The position numbers and the translations under genes were made by a program. A DNA stretch of 64,000 bases from Planococcus plakortidis (GTDB lineage Bacteria > Bacillota > Bacilli > Bacillales_A > Planococcaceae): NCBI RefSeq assembly GCF_001687605.2, contig NZ_CP016539.2, positions 2,200,501 to 2,264,500 of the forward strand, written 5' to 3'. Shown here piece after piece: positions 27,621 to 36,128 of the stretch. The notes below the pieces were generated by a model. The model searched no databases and had not been told where the DNA came from. It saw only the letters and a list, made by a program, of their open reading frames with translations. The first letter of the stretch is position 1. Each line of letters opens with the position of its first letter.

Positions 27621-28391
27621 ATGAAAAAATCATATTTACTTGCAGGCGGCGTTTCAGCACTTCTTTTGACAGCTTGTGGCCAAGATGACAAAGCAACTGG
27701 AGCAGCCGAGCAAAAAGAGGTATTGGAGATGGGTACATCCGCTGAGTTCGCGCCTTTTGAGTCTCGCAACCCGCAAGGCGACATCGTCGGTTTTGATATC
27801 GACCTTGCCAATTATATCGCAGATGAACTCGGCGTTGAACTGAAAATCACTGACATGAAATTCGACGGCTTGATCGGCGCATTGCAAAATGACCGCGTCG
27901 ACCTGGTATTGGCCGGCATGTCCGCGACGGATGCCCGCAAGGAAAACGTCGATTTCTCGACGGAATACAACCATTCCGGTGAAATGTTCGTTTCCGCAAA
28001 AGGCTCTGGCCTTGAAACGCTTGAAGACCTCGAAGGATTGACGGTCGGCGTCCAGCTCGGAACGATCCAGGAAGAAGGCGCGAAGAGCATCATCGAAGAG
28101 GAAGCGATCGATTTCGAATTGAAGGCACTCGATGATTCCGGTGCCTTGATCCAGGAAATCCTCTCCGGCCGGATCGATGCCGCTTATATGGATAAGCAAG
28201 TGGCACTCGGCTATATCGAATCACAAGGACTGGATGCATTCGACGACCCGACAACGGCTTCACCAGGAATGGCTGTGGCGTTCCCGAAAGGCAGTGACTT
28301 GGTTGACGATGTCAACACCATACTTGCTGAAATGGAAGAGAACGGCAAGCTGGATGAACTGAAAGACAAATGGCTCACAGACGAGCAGTAA
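27621..28391 (+). CDS. artP: Amino-acid ABC transporter solute-binding lipoprotein, ArtP-like
   Basis: About 257 residues. The lipoprotein signal (LLTAC lipobox at about residue 20) anchors it outside the membrane. The family 3 binding-protein fold shows MGTSAEFAPFE, DIVGFDIDLANYIADELG, FDGLIGALQNDRVDLVLAGMSAT and the second-lobe GVQLGTIQE. ArtPQR of B. subtilis takes up arginine; the match is by family and gene order, so a different polar amino acid is possible. I chose the ATG at 27621, with GGAGGG upstream, not the earlier in-frame ATG at 27540. First gene of a three-gene operon. Confidence 0.9.
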   Translation: MKKSYLLAGGVSALLLTACGQDDKATGAAEQKEVLEMGTSAEFAPFESRNPQGDIVGFDIDLANYIADELGVELKITDMKFDGLIGALQNDRVDLVLAGMSATDARKENVDFSTEYNHSGEMFVSAKGSGLETLEDLEGLTVGVQLGTIQEEGAKSIIEEEAIDFELKALDDSGALIQEILSGRIDAAYMDKQVALGYIESQGLDAFDDPTTASPGMAVAFPKGSDLVDDVNTILAEMEENGKLDELKDKWLTDEQ

Positions 28392-28421
28392 AATCGACTT
28401 TAGAAATGAGTTGGAACTGTT

Positions 28422-29081
28422 ATGAATCTTGATTTTTCGCAAATCGTCCCATATATCCCCTTCATGCTTGAAGGCATTTGGGTGACCTTGAAATTCGTCT
28501 TTTTCGCGATCATCCTCGGATCCATTTTCGGAACCGTGCTGGCGCTGTTCAAGATCGGTTCGGCAAAGCCGCTGAGATGGTTCGCCGATGCCTATACGTC
28601 GATTTTCCGGGGCACACCGCTAATTTTGCAGCTGATGATCATTTATTATTCGATTCCGCAATTGACCGGCTATGACATCTCGCCGTTTCTATCCGCGATT
28701 CTCGCGTTTGGCTTGAACTCATCGGCTTATATTTCAGAAATCATCCGGGCGGGCATCCAGGCGGTCGACAAAGGCCAGCTCGAAGCTGCACAAGCGCTTG
28801 GCGTCCCTTATAGCGCAATGATGAAAGACATCATCTTGCCGCAGGCACTGAAGAACATTCTGCCTGCCTTGATGAATGAATTCATCACCTTGACGAAAGA
28901 ATCCGCCATCGTCTCGACAATCGGCTATCTGGACTTGATGCGCCGTGCCCAGGTGGTCGGGGCGGACTTATTCCGTAACTTTGAGCCGCTCTTGTTCGTC
29001 GGGGTCATCTATTGGTGCCTCGTCATGGGACTCACAGTCATCGGCCGCATGGTGGAAAGGAGATTGAAACTTAGTGATTGA
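28422..29081 (+). CDS. artQ: Amino-acid ABC transporter permease, ArtQ-like
   Basis: 219 residues with about five membrane helices of the HisM/GlnP type. The EAA coupling loop is [21 protein letters not shown], and the N-terminal signature [17 protein letters not shown] is clear. It forms the membrane channel for the lipoprotein upstream (gap 30 bases). The last eight bases overlap the ATPase gene. Confidence 0.93.
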   Translation: MNLDFSQIVPYIPFMLEGIWVTLKFVFFAIILGSIFGTVLALFKIGSAKPLRWFADAYTSIFRGTPLILQLMIIYYSIPQLTGYDISPFLSAILAFGLNSSAYISEIIRAGIQAVDKGQLEAAQALGVPYSAMMKDIILPQALKNILPALMNEFITLTKESAIVSTIGYLDLMRRAQVVGADLFRNFEPLLFVGVIYWCLVMGLTVIGRMVERRLKLSD

Positions 29082-29796
29082 CGTACAGAACCTATCCAAG
29101 AAATTCGGGGACAACCTCGTATTGAACGATATTACCACCACCATCCAAAAAGGCGAAGTCGTCGCGATCATCGGCCCGTCCGGCTCCGGCAAGTCGACTT
29201 TCCTGCGGTGCTTGAATTTGCTCGAGACCCCAAGCTCAGGAAGCATTGAAATCAACGGCAAGAACTTGACTGCGTCCAAAAAAGACATCCATAAAATCCG
29301 CCAGCAGATCGGCATGGTATTCCAGCATTTCCACCTCTTCCCCCATATGACGGTGAAAGAGAACTTGATGTATGCCCCGATGAAAGCAAAAGGCGTCAAG
29401 AAATACGACGCTGAGGAAAAGGCGCGCCAATTGCTCGACCGCGTCGGCCTGGCGCAAAAAGCCGCTGCCTACCCGAACAGTTTGTCCGGCGGCCAAAAGC
29501 AGCGTGTCGCGATTGCGCGCGCACTCGCCATGGAACCGGAACTCATGCTGTTCGACGAACCGACCTCTGCACTCGATCCGGAAATGGTCAAGGAAGTGCT
29601 GGAGGTCATGAAAGATCTTGCAAAATCCGGCATGACCATGGTCGTCGTGACGCATGAGATGGGTTTTGCCCGGGAAGTCGCAGACCGCGTCTTGTTTTTG
29701 GATCATGGTATCCTCGTTGAGGAAGGCGAACCGGAAAGCTTTTTCAAGAATCCGGCAAGCGCACGCGCACGCGACTTCCTGGATAAAGTGCTTTAA
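29074..29796 (+). CDS. artR: Amino-acid ABC transporter ATPase, ArtR-like
   Basis: A 240-residue ATPase of the polar amino acid family. Walker A is GPSGSGKST, the Q-loop [12 protein letters not shown], the signature LSGGQKQRV, Walker [14 protein letters not shown] and the H-loop VVTHEMGF. It uses a GTG start at 29074 within the end of artQ, with AAAGGAG upstream. It powers uptake through ArtQ. Possible cre-like sequence TGAAAACGTTCATG (29798-29811) lies just after the stop; it may belong to the next gene or be chance. Confidence 0.93.
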   Translation: MIDVQNLSKKFGDNLVLNDITTTIQKGEVVAIIGPSGSGKSTFLRCLNLLETPSSGSIEINGKNLTASKKDIHKIRQQIGMVFQHFHLFPHMTVKENLMYAPMKAKGVKKYDAEEKARQLLDRVGLAQKAAAYPNSLSGGQKQRVAIARALAMEPELMLFDEPTSALDPEMVKEVLEVMKDLAKSGMTMVVVTHEMGFAREVADRVLFLDHGILVEEGEPESFFKNPASARARDFLDKVL

Positions 29797-29898
29797 TTGA
29801 AAACGTTCATGTGATGCTCAAAACTCTCCCCGTTTTTCGGCCTGTCCCCGTGCTATAATCGGTAGTGCAGGAAATACCCGAAATTTGAGGTGGAAATT

Positions 29899-30768
29899 TT
29901 GTTCAGAAAGACTGTCATACTGATTATTACTTTGTTTTTCATGGCGCTGATCATCTTTACAGCGGTCATGTTCTTGAAAAATGAGGAAACGCTTTATACC
30001 CACGAAGACGTTGAACTCAGCATCGACAAGCCGACCTTCATCACGCTTGGCGAAGCACAAACGGAAACGGATGGAAATGCCACAACCATGGTCTACCCGC
30101 TGACCTTCCTGACCCTGTCGGTCGGCTCGCTAAGCATCACAGAGGAAACCTTGCCAAACGGAGATGTCTTCCTCTTCGATACAGCCGAAAACACCGGCTG
30201 GATGCCATTTACGTTTTCGATGAACCGCAGTGGCATGGCTGATGCTGAAGTGACACGCTGGAACGAGGAGCCGATGTTGCAGCAAGAGGAAGCGACCTTC
30301 GGCACCGATGCGACGCGCAATCCATTCGGTGTCATCCGCAGTGCAGACACTGAAACGCTGCAAGGCAATATTTATGTTTCCCGTGGCTTGTCGCTCGGAA
30401 ACGGCGAACGTGTACAGGAACTGCGCCATGAGATTTACGATTTCCCTATCGAAGAAGGCGTGATGGAAAAGAGCTTATGGCTCCCGCCGAAACACCAAAG
30501 CGAAAGCTGGATGCTCATTTCAAGCGAAGCGCTGTTCGATTCAGCTGATACCGAGACTGAATGGGCGCAATTCGCCAATGCCAATCGCCGCGCGCAATTC
30601 AATTGGCTGACGCCGGATGGCCCGCGCCAAAAGATGGCATTGACGGATGACTTGCGGACCGAGCTTGCTTACACGATTCCGGAACAAGCGGAATCGGCCT
30701 ATCCTGAATGGTTCGAAGAAACGTCTTCGCGCTTTTTTGAATCGATGGAACAATATTTAGCTAAATAA
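29899..30768 (+). CDS. Hypothetical membrane-anchored extracytoplasmic protein
   Basis: About 289 residues. A single N-terminal hydrophobic helix (VILIITLFFMALIIFTAVMFL) without a lipobox anchors a ~260-residue, tryptophan-containing, acidic extracellular domain. I chose the TTG at 29899 (MFRKTVIL), with GAGGTGG five bases before it; a GTG at 29890 lies inside that site. The body shows no motif I recognise. It follows artPQR by about 100 bases, so it could be read by extension of that transcript or from its own promoter, and ends at a clear terminator. Confidence 0.75.
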   Translation: MFRKTVILIITLFFMALIIFTAVMFLKNEETLYTHEDVELSIDKPTFITLGEAQTETDGNATTMVYPLTFLTLSVGSLSITEETLPNGDVFLFDTAENTGWMPFTFSMNRSGMADAEVTRWNEEPMLQQEEATFGTDATRNPFGVIRSADTETLQGNIYVSRGLSLGNGERVQELRHEIYDFPIEEGVMEKSLWLPPKHQSESWMLISSEALFDSADTETEWAQFANANRRAQFNWLTPDGPRQKMALTDDLRTELAYTIPEQAESAYPEWFEETSSRFFESMEQYLAK

Positions 30769-30772
30769 CCTT

Positions 30773-30811
30773 AAATCCCCCTCGCCTCGAAATTGGCCAG
30801 GGGGATTTTTT
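30773..30811. terminator. Terminator after the hypothetical gene
   Basis: AAATCCCCC (30773-30781) pairs with GGGGGATTT (30800-30808), with inner GCC/GGC pairs, followed by T residues. Confidence 0.88.
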
Positions 30812-30819
30812 AAAATACC

Positions 30820-31596
30820 TTAAGTGACCGATTCCATCTGTTGATGGATTAAGAGCCCAATGTTCGCGATCAAATGATGGGCTTCCAGTGGATTTCTCGC
30901 CCCTTCCACGAAAACCGCAGCGATGGCGAATTTTTCTCCGTTCCCAAAAACCCCGACATCCGCCTGCAGGCCAGCCAGTTCACCGGCTTTGCCATAAAAC
31001 TCCACTTCATCTTCCTCGATCGCCGCAGTCAGCTTGCGGCTTTGCTGATTGCCCAATATTTCCATGGCCCGTTTTCGCTCCTGTTCCGGCAAAACGCCCG
31101 GCATGGCAAACGATTCCATTAAACGGATCATATCACCTGCGGAGGTCCGGTTATCGATCCCGTGTTCAACCGCTTCGAAATCCATGAAGCGGCGATCGAT
31201 TTTCGTATTGTGCAAGCCAAGGTCGCTGCACGCCTTATTGACGGTTTCTTTCCCGAGCAGTTCCAGCACCGCATTTGAAGCGGCATTATCGGAAACGATG
31301 ATCATCAAGGCCAATACATCCCATAAGGCTAATTCTCTAAGTGATGGCAGATGGTCCAGTACGCCTGCGCCTCCGGCAGGTTTGCCTCCGAACACAATTT
31401 TCTGGCCGCCCGACAGCGTGCCATTTGCGATTTGCCGGCACGCTTCGAATAACAGGGCCAATTTAATCGTGCTCGCTGCGCGCATCGGGGCCCCACTATT
31501 GATATACACTCGGCTTGACCGGAATTCAATTGCCACACTGACGCGGGCTGAAGATCTGCCAATCAGTTGTTTTATCGCATTCTCCACTGCTGCCAC
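30820..31596 (-). CDS. Class A beta-lactamase-fold serine hydrolase without a signal peptide
   Basis: 258 residues with a GTG start at 31596 (AGGAAAGG upstream). The active-site serine and lysine are in STIK near residue 43, the SDN loop is VSDNAAS near residue 103, and the third motif reads KAG instead of KTG (FYGKAGELAG). The omega-loop glutamate-asparagine pair of true class A enzymes (ExxLN) is not seen in the matching stretch RRFMDFEAVEHG. There is no export signal. These features fit the beta-lactamase-like enzyme family of unknown substrate rather than a resistance enzyme. Confidence 0.8.
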   Translation of the reverse strand: MAAVENAIKQLIGRSSARVSVAIEFRSSRVYINSGAPMRAASTIKLALLFEACRQIANGTLSGGQKIVFGGKPAGGAGVLDHLPSLRELALWDVLALMIIVSDNAASNAVLELLGKETVNKACSDLGLHNTKIDRRFMDFEAVEHGIDNRTSAGDMIRLMESFAMPGVLPEQERKRAMEILGNQQSRKLTAAIEEDEVEFYGKAGELAGLQADVGVFGNGEKFAIAAVFVEGARNPLEAHHLIANIGLLIHQQMESVT

Positions 31597-31746
31597 ACAC
31601 CTTTCCTTGATGATTCAATTCGGCAAAAATCGGGCCAATCCTTTAAATCAAATTAATATCAAAAAGACAGAATACTCTGTATAATAAAATATGAACATAG
31701 AGATGGTCCGTCGTTCTTGCGATTTTTAAAGAAGGAGGATATCGTC

Positions 31747-32019
31747 ATGGAACGCAAATGGGTGGAACGGAAAGAAGTTGAATTGCGGCTCGATGAAGAG
31801 TTCAATGCGATTCTGAACATGATTGGCGAAGGCGGCCCGGACTATGCAAGAATCGACGAAGACATGGAACCGAAGGAATTGAGGGATTGGCTTGCTGAAG
31901 AATTCGATTCGATCTTGAATATGATCGGCGAAGGCGGCCCGGACTATGCAAGGAACGATGAAGATATCGAAATGCAAATCATGAAGCACGACGAGGCCAA
32001 ATCCCAAGACCTTCACTGA
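31747..32019 (+). CDS. Small acidic protein with an internal 34-residue duplication
   Basis: A 90-residue protein with strong GGAGGA seven bases before the ATG at 31747 and a TATAAT -10 box at 31680-31685. It is rich in Glu and Asp and has no cysteine or membrane segment. Two copies of a unit carrying FNAILNMIGEGGPDYAR and FDSILNMIGEGGPDYAR lie exactly 34 residues apart. The second ends with NDEDIE against IDEDME. The 26 bases under the core are identical in both copies, which points to recent duplication. Nothing I recognise matches it; it could be a peptide precursor, a binding repeat or a lineage-specific protein. A hairpin follows the stop. Confidence 0.72.
   Translation: MERKWVERKEVELRLDEEFNAILNMIGEGGPDYARIDEDMEPKELRDWLAEEFDSILNMIGEGGPDYARNDEDIEMQIMKHDEAKSQDLH
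31795..31968 (+). repeat. Tandem in-frame repeat inside the acidic protein gene
   Basis: The two units start at 31795 and 31897 (period 102 bases). Identical 26-base cores lie at 31825-31850 and 31927-31952. Confidence 0.9.
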
Positions 32020-32021
32020 TT

Positions 32022-32051
32022 GCTCCCCCTTCTTAACCGGAGGGGATTTTC
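32022..32051 (+). terminator. Probable terminator of the acidic protein gene
   Basis: TCCCC (32024-32028) pairs with GGGGA (32042-32046) and is followed by TTTTCT. The stem is short. Confidence 0.55.
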
Positions 32052-32056
32052 TATTA

Positions 32057-32085
32057 AAAAAAGCACCAGCTCAGGGCTGGTGCCT
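32057..32085 (-). terminator. Strong leftward terminator with no adjacent leftward gene
   Basis: GCACCAGC (32063-32070) pairs with GCTGGTGC (32076-32083), with seven A residues to the left (T on the minus strand). The nearest leftward gene ends about 380 bases away, beyond a structured repeat, so this may end a long 3' UTR or a small RNA. Confidence 0.75.
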
Positions 32086-32225
32086 CAAAATATTGATTAT
32101 ATTGGCAGTTCATTCAGACTGGTAGAAATTAATGCTTTTCTCGCATGATAAAATCAATGAGCTTTCAGAGCGTTTGGAGGGCGTCCGCTTGTAAAACCTT
32201 CTGCTCAATAATGCTGCGCATTACT

Positions 32226-32410
32226 TCGCAAAGATAAGGTCTCACGCAGTTCGACTTTATCTTTCCTGTGGGATCAGCGGGTTTGAGAGACCCCATAGGC
32301 AATGAATGAGCGAAGCAATGCTGAGCACATTCATTTGCGATGCTCGAACGCAGTGAGAGTTGAGCAACGTTTTTAGTGACGAGGAGGCTCGATTCCCGCC
32401 CCACGGAAAG
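32226..32410 (-). repeat. Structured intergenic repeat of Bacillaceae type
   Basis: On the minus strand this reads CTTTCCGTGGGGCGGGAAT, CGAGCCTCCTCG, later TGGGGTCTCTCAAACCCGC and GATCCCACAGGAAAG. I recall closely similar blocks (CTTTCCGCGGG, GAGCCTCCTCG, GGGGTCTC, GATCCCGCAGGAG) as a widespread intergenic repeat in Bacillaceae genomes. Internal inverted pairs AATGAATG/CATTCATT, TGCTC/GAGCA and AAAGATAA/TTATCTTT show that it can fold. No ORF of coding character lies in 32090-32460. Confidence 0.65.
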
Positions 32411-32463
32411 CAAGCGGTAAGCTTCGTAAAACACGGTTTATAAATTTTCTCGATAGCCAAAGG

Positions 32464-33471
32464 TTATTCCATCATTTCCGCTAGCAATGAATAAGAATGC
32501 AGGCGGTCTTCCTGATAGAAGATCGGTGAATTGACGATGACTTCATTAGCGCGTGTCTTATTGATGAAAGCTGCCAGTTTTTCGCGCACCAATTCCGGCG
32601 TGCCGACGATCATCGATTCGGACTTCAGTTTATCCCGGAACATGACGATTTCACGCGGCGTCCACACCGAGCCAAGATCATCAATCGGTGGTTGGAACGT
32701 CGTCGGTTCGCCTTTCATCAGCGCAAACATCTGCTGCTGCAAAGACGTGGCGAGCCATTCCGCGCGCTCCTGCGTATCAGCTATGATCACTGACACGCCG
32801 ACCATCGCATACGGGCTGTCGAGCGCCGCGGATGGCTTGAAATTCTGATGGTACAATTGCAGCGCCTGCATCGTGAAGTCCGGCGCGAAATGGCTGGCGA
32901 ATGAAAACGGCAAGCCTTTTTGCGCGGCGAGTTGAGCGCTGAATCCGCTCGATCCAAGCAGCCAGATTGGAATGTCCATGCCTGTTCCCGGGTACGCTTT
33001 GACCCGGCCGACCGGTTTATCGGAGAAATAATTCTCCAATTCCATCACTTGCTGCGGGAATTCGTCTCCCGTGCTGTGTAGGGTACGGCGCAAAGCATAA
33101 GCAGTCGCCTGGTCACTGCCAGGTGCACGGCCAAGGCCGAGGTCGATGCGGTCTGGATACAACGACGCGAGCGTCCCGAATTGCTCGGCGATAACAAGCG
33201 GGGCATGGTTCGGCAGCATGACGCCACCTGAACCTACGCGGATTGAGTTGGTTTTTCCGGCGATATGCCCGATCAACACAGACGTCGCCGAGCTGCCGAT
33301 ACCTGGCATATTGTGATGCTCGGCCAGCCAGTAGCGGTTAAATCCCAGTTTCTCTACGTGTTGCGCAAGTTCTACGCTATTTGCAAATGATTCTGTTGCG
33401 GTGCTGCCTTCATTGATCGGCGCCAAGTCGAGCACGGCCACGGGAATCTGCTGAAATGTTTTTTGTGTCAT
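32464..33471 (-). CDS. LLM-class flavin-dependent oxidoreductase (luciferase-like monooxygenase)
   Basis: About 335 residues of the bacterial luciferase family, which uses reduced flavin. Family segments are [13 protein letters not shown] at the N-terminus, [50 protein letters not shown] and [16 protein letters not shown]. subtilis has several such proteins of unknown substrate. I chose the ATG at 33471 (MTQKTFQ), with AAGGAG upstream; a GTG four codons earlier is an alternative. It is a single-gene unit. Confidence 0.88.
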   Translation of the reverse strand: MTQKTFQQIPVAVLDLAPINEGSTATESFANSVELAQHVEKLGFNRYWLAEHHNMPGIGSSATSVLIGHIAGKTNSIRVGSGGVMLPNHAPLVIAEQFGTLASLYPDRIDLGLGRAPGSDQATAYALRRTLHSTGDEFPQQVMELENYFSDKPVGRVKAYPGTGMDIPIWLLGSSGFSAQLAAQKGLPFSFASHFAPDFTMQALQLYHQNFKPSAALDSPYAMVGVSVIIADTQERAEWLATSLQQQMFALMKGEPTTFQPPIDDLGSVWTPREIVMFRDKLKSESMIVGTPELVREKLAAFINKTRANEVIVNSPIFYQEDRLHSYSLLAEMME

Positions 33472-33627
33472 ATCTTTAAGCACTCCTTTACCCTCCCTAT
33501 TGTAACGCTCAAGTTTCGGAAGGCGTACGAAAATGCTCAGAGATCCCATTCCATTGTGTCACTTAAGCTAAACTGCCCAGCGCAGGCGTACCCATGTACT
33601 GAAGAAAATGTTTATCCAAACGTAAGG

Positions 33628-34302
33628 TTAATCAATATATGCATTTAACCCTTGGACGATCCTATTCAGTTCGTCCAACTCATCTATAGTGTAATCCGCC
33701 GCGGCTTCACTCCAACCAGCATCTTTTTTCCATACCCCGATCATGCCGGCTTTTTTGGCGGCCTCCACATCCGTCGTTGGATGGTCCCCGACAAACAAGC
33801 TATGGGCTGGCAAGACATTCAAACGGGCCATCGCCCTTTCGAAAATCCGTGGATCCGGCTTCCGTAAATTCTCGCTTTCAGAAATCAAGATCGCATCAAA
33901 CCACCTCTCGATTCCCAAGGCTTTAATATTATCCATCTGGAATTTCCCCTTGCCATTCGAGATGATGCCTAGTTTCACGCCTTGTTGTTTCAGGCTCTCC
34001 AGCATTGCTTGCAGGCCATCGAAAGGATGGCAATGGAAGCGGAAATGGGCGATATAATCTTCCAATAAATTTTCCATCGTTATCTGTTCGATATTAAATT
34101 CCTGGATCAATTGAGCATAGACCTGGTCTTTCCATACATATCCCCGCCTGTCCAATTCAATAAAGCGCTCGGCATACACTTCCTTAGGAATATGCCCGAG
34201 AGACTGATGCATCCGATCGTATTGATCGTCGATAAACGACATCACTGAAGCATCCCGGTTGAGCAGGGTCCCGTCCAAATCAAACAGCACCGCTTGAATC
34301 AT
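33628..34302 (-). CDS. HAD-family hydrolase (subfamily IA)
   Basis: 224 residues. Motif I is LFDLDGTLLN, motif II IISNGKG, motif III lysine in ENLRKPDPRIF and motif IV LFVGDHPTTDVEAAKKAG. A helical cap lies between residues 20 and 85. It is likely a phosphatase of small metabolites. Its ATG overlaps the stop of the histidine phosphatase gene upstream (ATGA, 34299-34302), so the two phosphatases are translated together. Confidence 0.9.
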   Translation of the reverse strand: MIQAVLFDLDGTLLNRDASVMSFIDDQYDRMHQSLGHIPKEVYAERFIELDRRGYVWKDQVYAQLIQEFNIEQITMENLLEDYIAHFRFHCHPFDGLQAMLESLKQQGVKLGIISNGKGKFQMDNIKALGIERWFDAILISESENLRKPDPRIFERAMARLNVLPAHSLFVGDHPTTDVEAAKKAGMIGVWKKDAGWSEAAADYTIDELDELNRIVQGLNAYID

Positions 34303-34847
34303 TGAGATCCCTCATTCCACAATCGTTCCCCACTCTTTCCATCAGGTGCGTCAGTTAAAACGAACACATCCGGATTGCTTAAAGCACGCCATCCTTCAAA
34401 TCCGAAGCCTTCCACATAACGCGACAGAAGCAGTGCCATGATGTTGCCGTGGGTGACGATTGCTGCTGTTTGGCCGCTCTTTTCAAGCTCAGCTACTACT
34501 TGTGAAATACGGTCCAGTGCTTGTCTGCTGGATTCGCCGCCTTCAAGCACGAGATTGTGGTCATCGAATGTGCTTTTCAAGCGTTCGAACCAATCGGGAA
34601 GGTTTCCTGAACTTAAGACCCGTTCTTTCAAACGCTCGTCGGTTTCGATTTCAACAGCCAACGTCTCCGCGAATGGTGCGATCGATTGAACGGCTCGTGT
34701 ATACGGGCTCGAGACGACCCGCTCGATCCCCAGCTCACTCAAAAAGCCGCTTAATTCTACAGCTTGTGCCATTCCTTTTTCCGTAAGTTCTGCATCCGGC
34801 TCCTGTCCAGTTGCGGCACAGTGACGGATGATATAGATTTTTGTCAC
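34299..34847 (-). CDS. Histidine phosphatase family protein (phosphoglycerate-mutase-like)
   Basis: 182 residues with a GTG start at 34847 (GGGGTGA upstream). The phospho-histidine motif is IRHCAATG near residue 8, the second arginine is in SSPYTRAVQS and the second histidine in IVTHGNI. The pattern fits a broad-specificity phosphatase rather than a glycolytic mutase. It is transcribed with the HAD gene downstream and the small membrane protein may follow from the same or a nearby promoter. Confidence 0.88.
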   Translation of the reverse strand: MTKIYIIRHCAATGQEPDAELTEKGMAQAVELSGFLSELGIERVVSSPYTRAVQSIAPFAETLAVEIETDERLKERVLSSGNLPDWFERLKSTFDDHNLVLEGGESSRQALDRISQVVAELEKSGQTAAIVTHGNIMALLLSRYVEGFGFEGWRALSNPDVFVLTDAPDGKSGERLWNEGSQ

Positions 34848-34868
34848 TTTAAATCACCCCGTTTCCGT

Positions 34869-35060
34869 TTATAGACCAAGCAAATCCGCCATGATCTCTG
34901 CACTGCCTGGCGAGAACATGAATAGCGAAAACCCAATACATAAGGCGCCGCCCCCAAGCAAGCCGATTTTCACAACGAGCGGAAACCCTCTTTTCGGCAA
35001 GATCCCAGCGAAAAACAAACAAATCCCGATGAATAACAACAGCATATACCAGAAGCCCAT
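34869..35060 (-). CDS. Small two-helix membrane protein
   Basis: About 63 residues from the ATG at 35060 (MGFWYMLLLFIG), with AAGGGG seven bases before it. Two hydrophobic helices (YMLLLFIGICLFFAGILP and VVKIGLLGGGALCIGFSLFMF) are joined by KRGF. Not recognised. It is the first gene of a run that continues into the phosphatase pair 21 bases downstream. Confidence 0.65.
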   Translation of the reverse strand: MGFWYMLLLFIGICLFFAGILPKRGFPLVVKIGLLGGGALCIGFSLFMFSPGSAEIMADLLGL

Positions 35061-35183
35061 CTGCCCACCCCTTTTCAATATGTTAATAACTGGACGCTTG
35101 CTGAATGAAAAGGTTCTGCTGTTGTATGTCTATTGTCACTCCTGGATTCAGCTTACCATATGCCTGACTGCTTACTAGACAGA

Positions 35184-35223
35184 AAATCACCTGCTGCAAA
35201 AAATTGCAGCGGGTGATTTTTTT
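35184..35223. terminator. Hairpin terminator in the 35061-35372 gap
   Basis: AAATCACC-GCTGCAA pairs with TTGCAGC-GGTGATTT (stem 35184-35219) and is followed by seven T on the plus strand and TTTTC on the minus strand. No rightward gene precedes it; on the minus strand a 13-codon ORF ends against it. Confidence 0.75.
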
Positions 35224-35263
35224 ACTTATCCATCACTTCTTTGAAATAGTTCACGGTCTTCAT
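35222..35263 (-). CDS. Possible 13-residue ORF ending at a terminator
   Basis: ATG at 35263 preceded by GGCGGGGGAA encodes MKTVNYFKEVMDK and stops directly against the hairpin. It could be a leader peptide, the relic of a longer gene, or chance. No regulated downstream gene is evident. Confidence 0.25.
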   Translation of the reverse strand: MKTVNYFKEVMDK

Positions 35264-35320
35264 TTCCCCCGCCTATTGTTCGTATGTTCCATTGAACGTA
35301 AAGCGCAAGGGCTATCTGCA

Positions 35321-35362
35321 TAAAAAAAGCCAGCAGCCTGTCGAATGGACAGGCTGCTGGCT
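35321..35362 (-). terminator. Terminator after the amidohydrolase gene
   Basis: AGCCAGCAGCCTGTC (35328-35342) pairs perfectly with 35348-35362 around GAATG; T tract on the minus strand. Confidence 0.92.
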
Positions 35363-35372
35363 CCAAATGAAA

Positions 35373-36128
35373 TTATTCAATTTTGTACCATTGCAACGCA
35401 TTGTGATAGAGAACCTTTTCTGCTTCCTTGTCGCCCAAAGCTTCTTGGATCACTGTCACATCACCCGCCTGAAACACCCTCTTTGCCCGAGTCGACGGAA
35501 GATCGGTGCCGAAAAGCAGCGCTTCAGGATTGAGTTCATGGATAGCTCTTATTGCTTGCGACGGGTCGAAATCAATCCGCCCGAACCCGGTCGCTTTCAC
35601 CTTTACACCTTGTTCCACCAGCTTCAACAGTTCGGGGAATCCTTGTTTCGATAAGCCGAGATGATCGATGGAAACGGCAGGCAAGCGGCTGATTACGTCT
35701 TTCAGTTCCACGAGATCTTTCGAATCGATGTACAGCTCTGCATGCCACCCGGCGATGTCATGGATGCGCCTTGCGAAATGATCGAGCCGTTCAATCGTTT
35801 CCGAGCCGCCGCGCTTCACATTAAATCGCACTGCACGTACGCCTTTTTCATGCAAGCTGAGGATTTCTTCGTCCGATGTGCCCGCCGGCAATTGCGTCAC
35901 GCCGACAAACCGCTCACCGAGCATGTCGAGTGTATCCAGTAAATACGATTGGTCAAAGCCTTGGAACGATCCCGACACGATGGCGCCTCCGGATACATTG
36001 AAGTTTTCAACAGACCTCATATAATCCGGAGCCGTGAATGCAGGCGGCAGATAGCCGTGGTTTTCGGCTACCGGAAATCTCGGATCGATAATATGTAAAT
36101 GGGCATCGAAGATTTTCACTTTCTTCAT
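35373..36128 (-). CDS. Amidohydrolase family protein (TIM-barrel lactonase/decarboxylase-like)
   Basis: 251 residues. The metal motif DAHLHI opens the first strand, followed by AELYIDS, VSIDHLGLS and LFGTDLPST, the pattern of the amidohydrolase-2 branch (ACMSD and PDC-lactonase relatives). It probably acts on a ring lactone or carboxylic acid. Its ATG overlaps the stop of the ancestral HIT reading frame upstream (ATGA), which shows that the two genes were once translationally coupled. GGAG lies just upstream. Confidence 0.85.
   Translation of the reverse strand: MKKVKIFDAHLHIIDPRFPVAENHGYLPPAFTAPDYMRSVENFNVSGGAIVSGSFQGFDQSYLLDTLDMLGERFVGVTQLPAGTSDEEILSLHEKGVRAVRFNVKRGGSETIERLDHFARRIHDIAGWHAELYIDSKDLVELKDVISRLPAVSIDHLGLSKQGFPELLKLVEQGVKVKATGFGRIDFDPSQAIRAIHELNPEALLFGTDLPSTRAKRVFQAGDVTVIQEALGDKEAEKVLYHNALQWYKIE

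Noticed and set aside
29798-29811. cre-like sequence after artR
   Set aside because: Two mismatches and no catabolic gene to control in an obvious way; kept only as a remark under artR.
31795-31968. Tandem repeat considered as a CRISPR or minisatellite
   Set aside because: Only two units, in frame, inside a well-supported small gene; no spacer structure.
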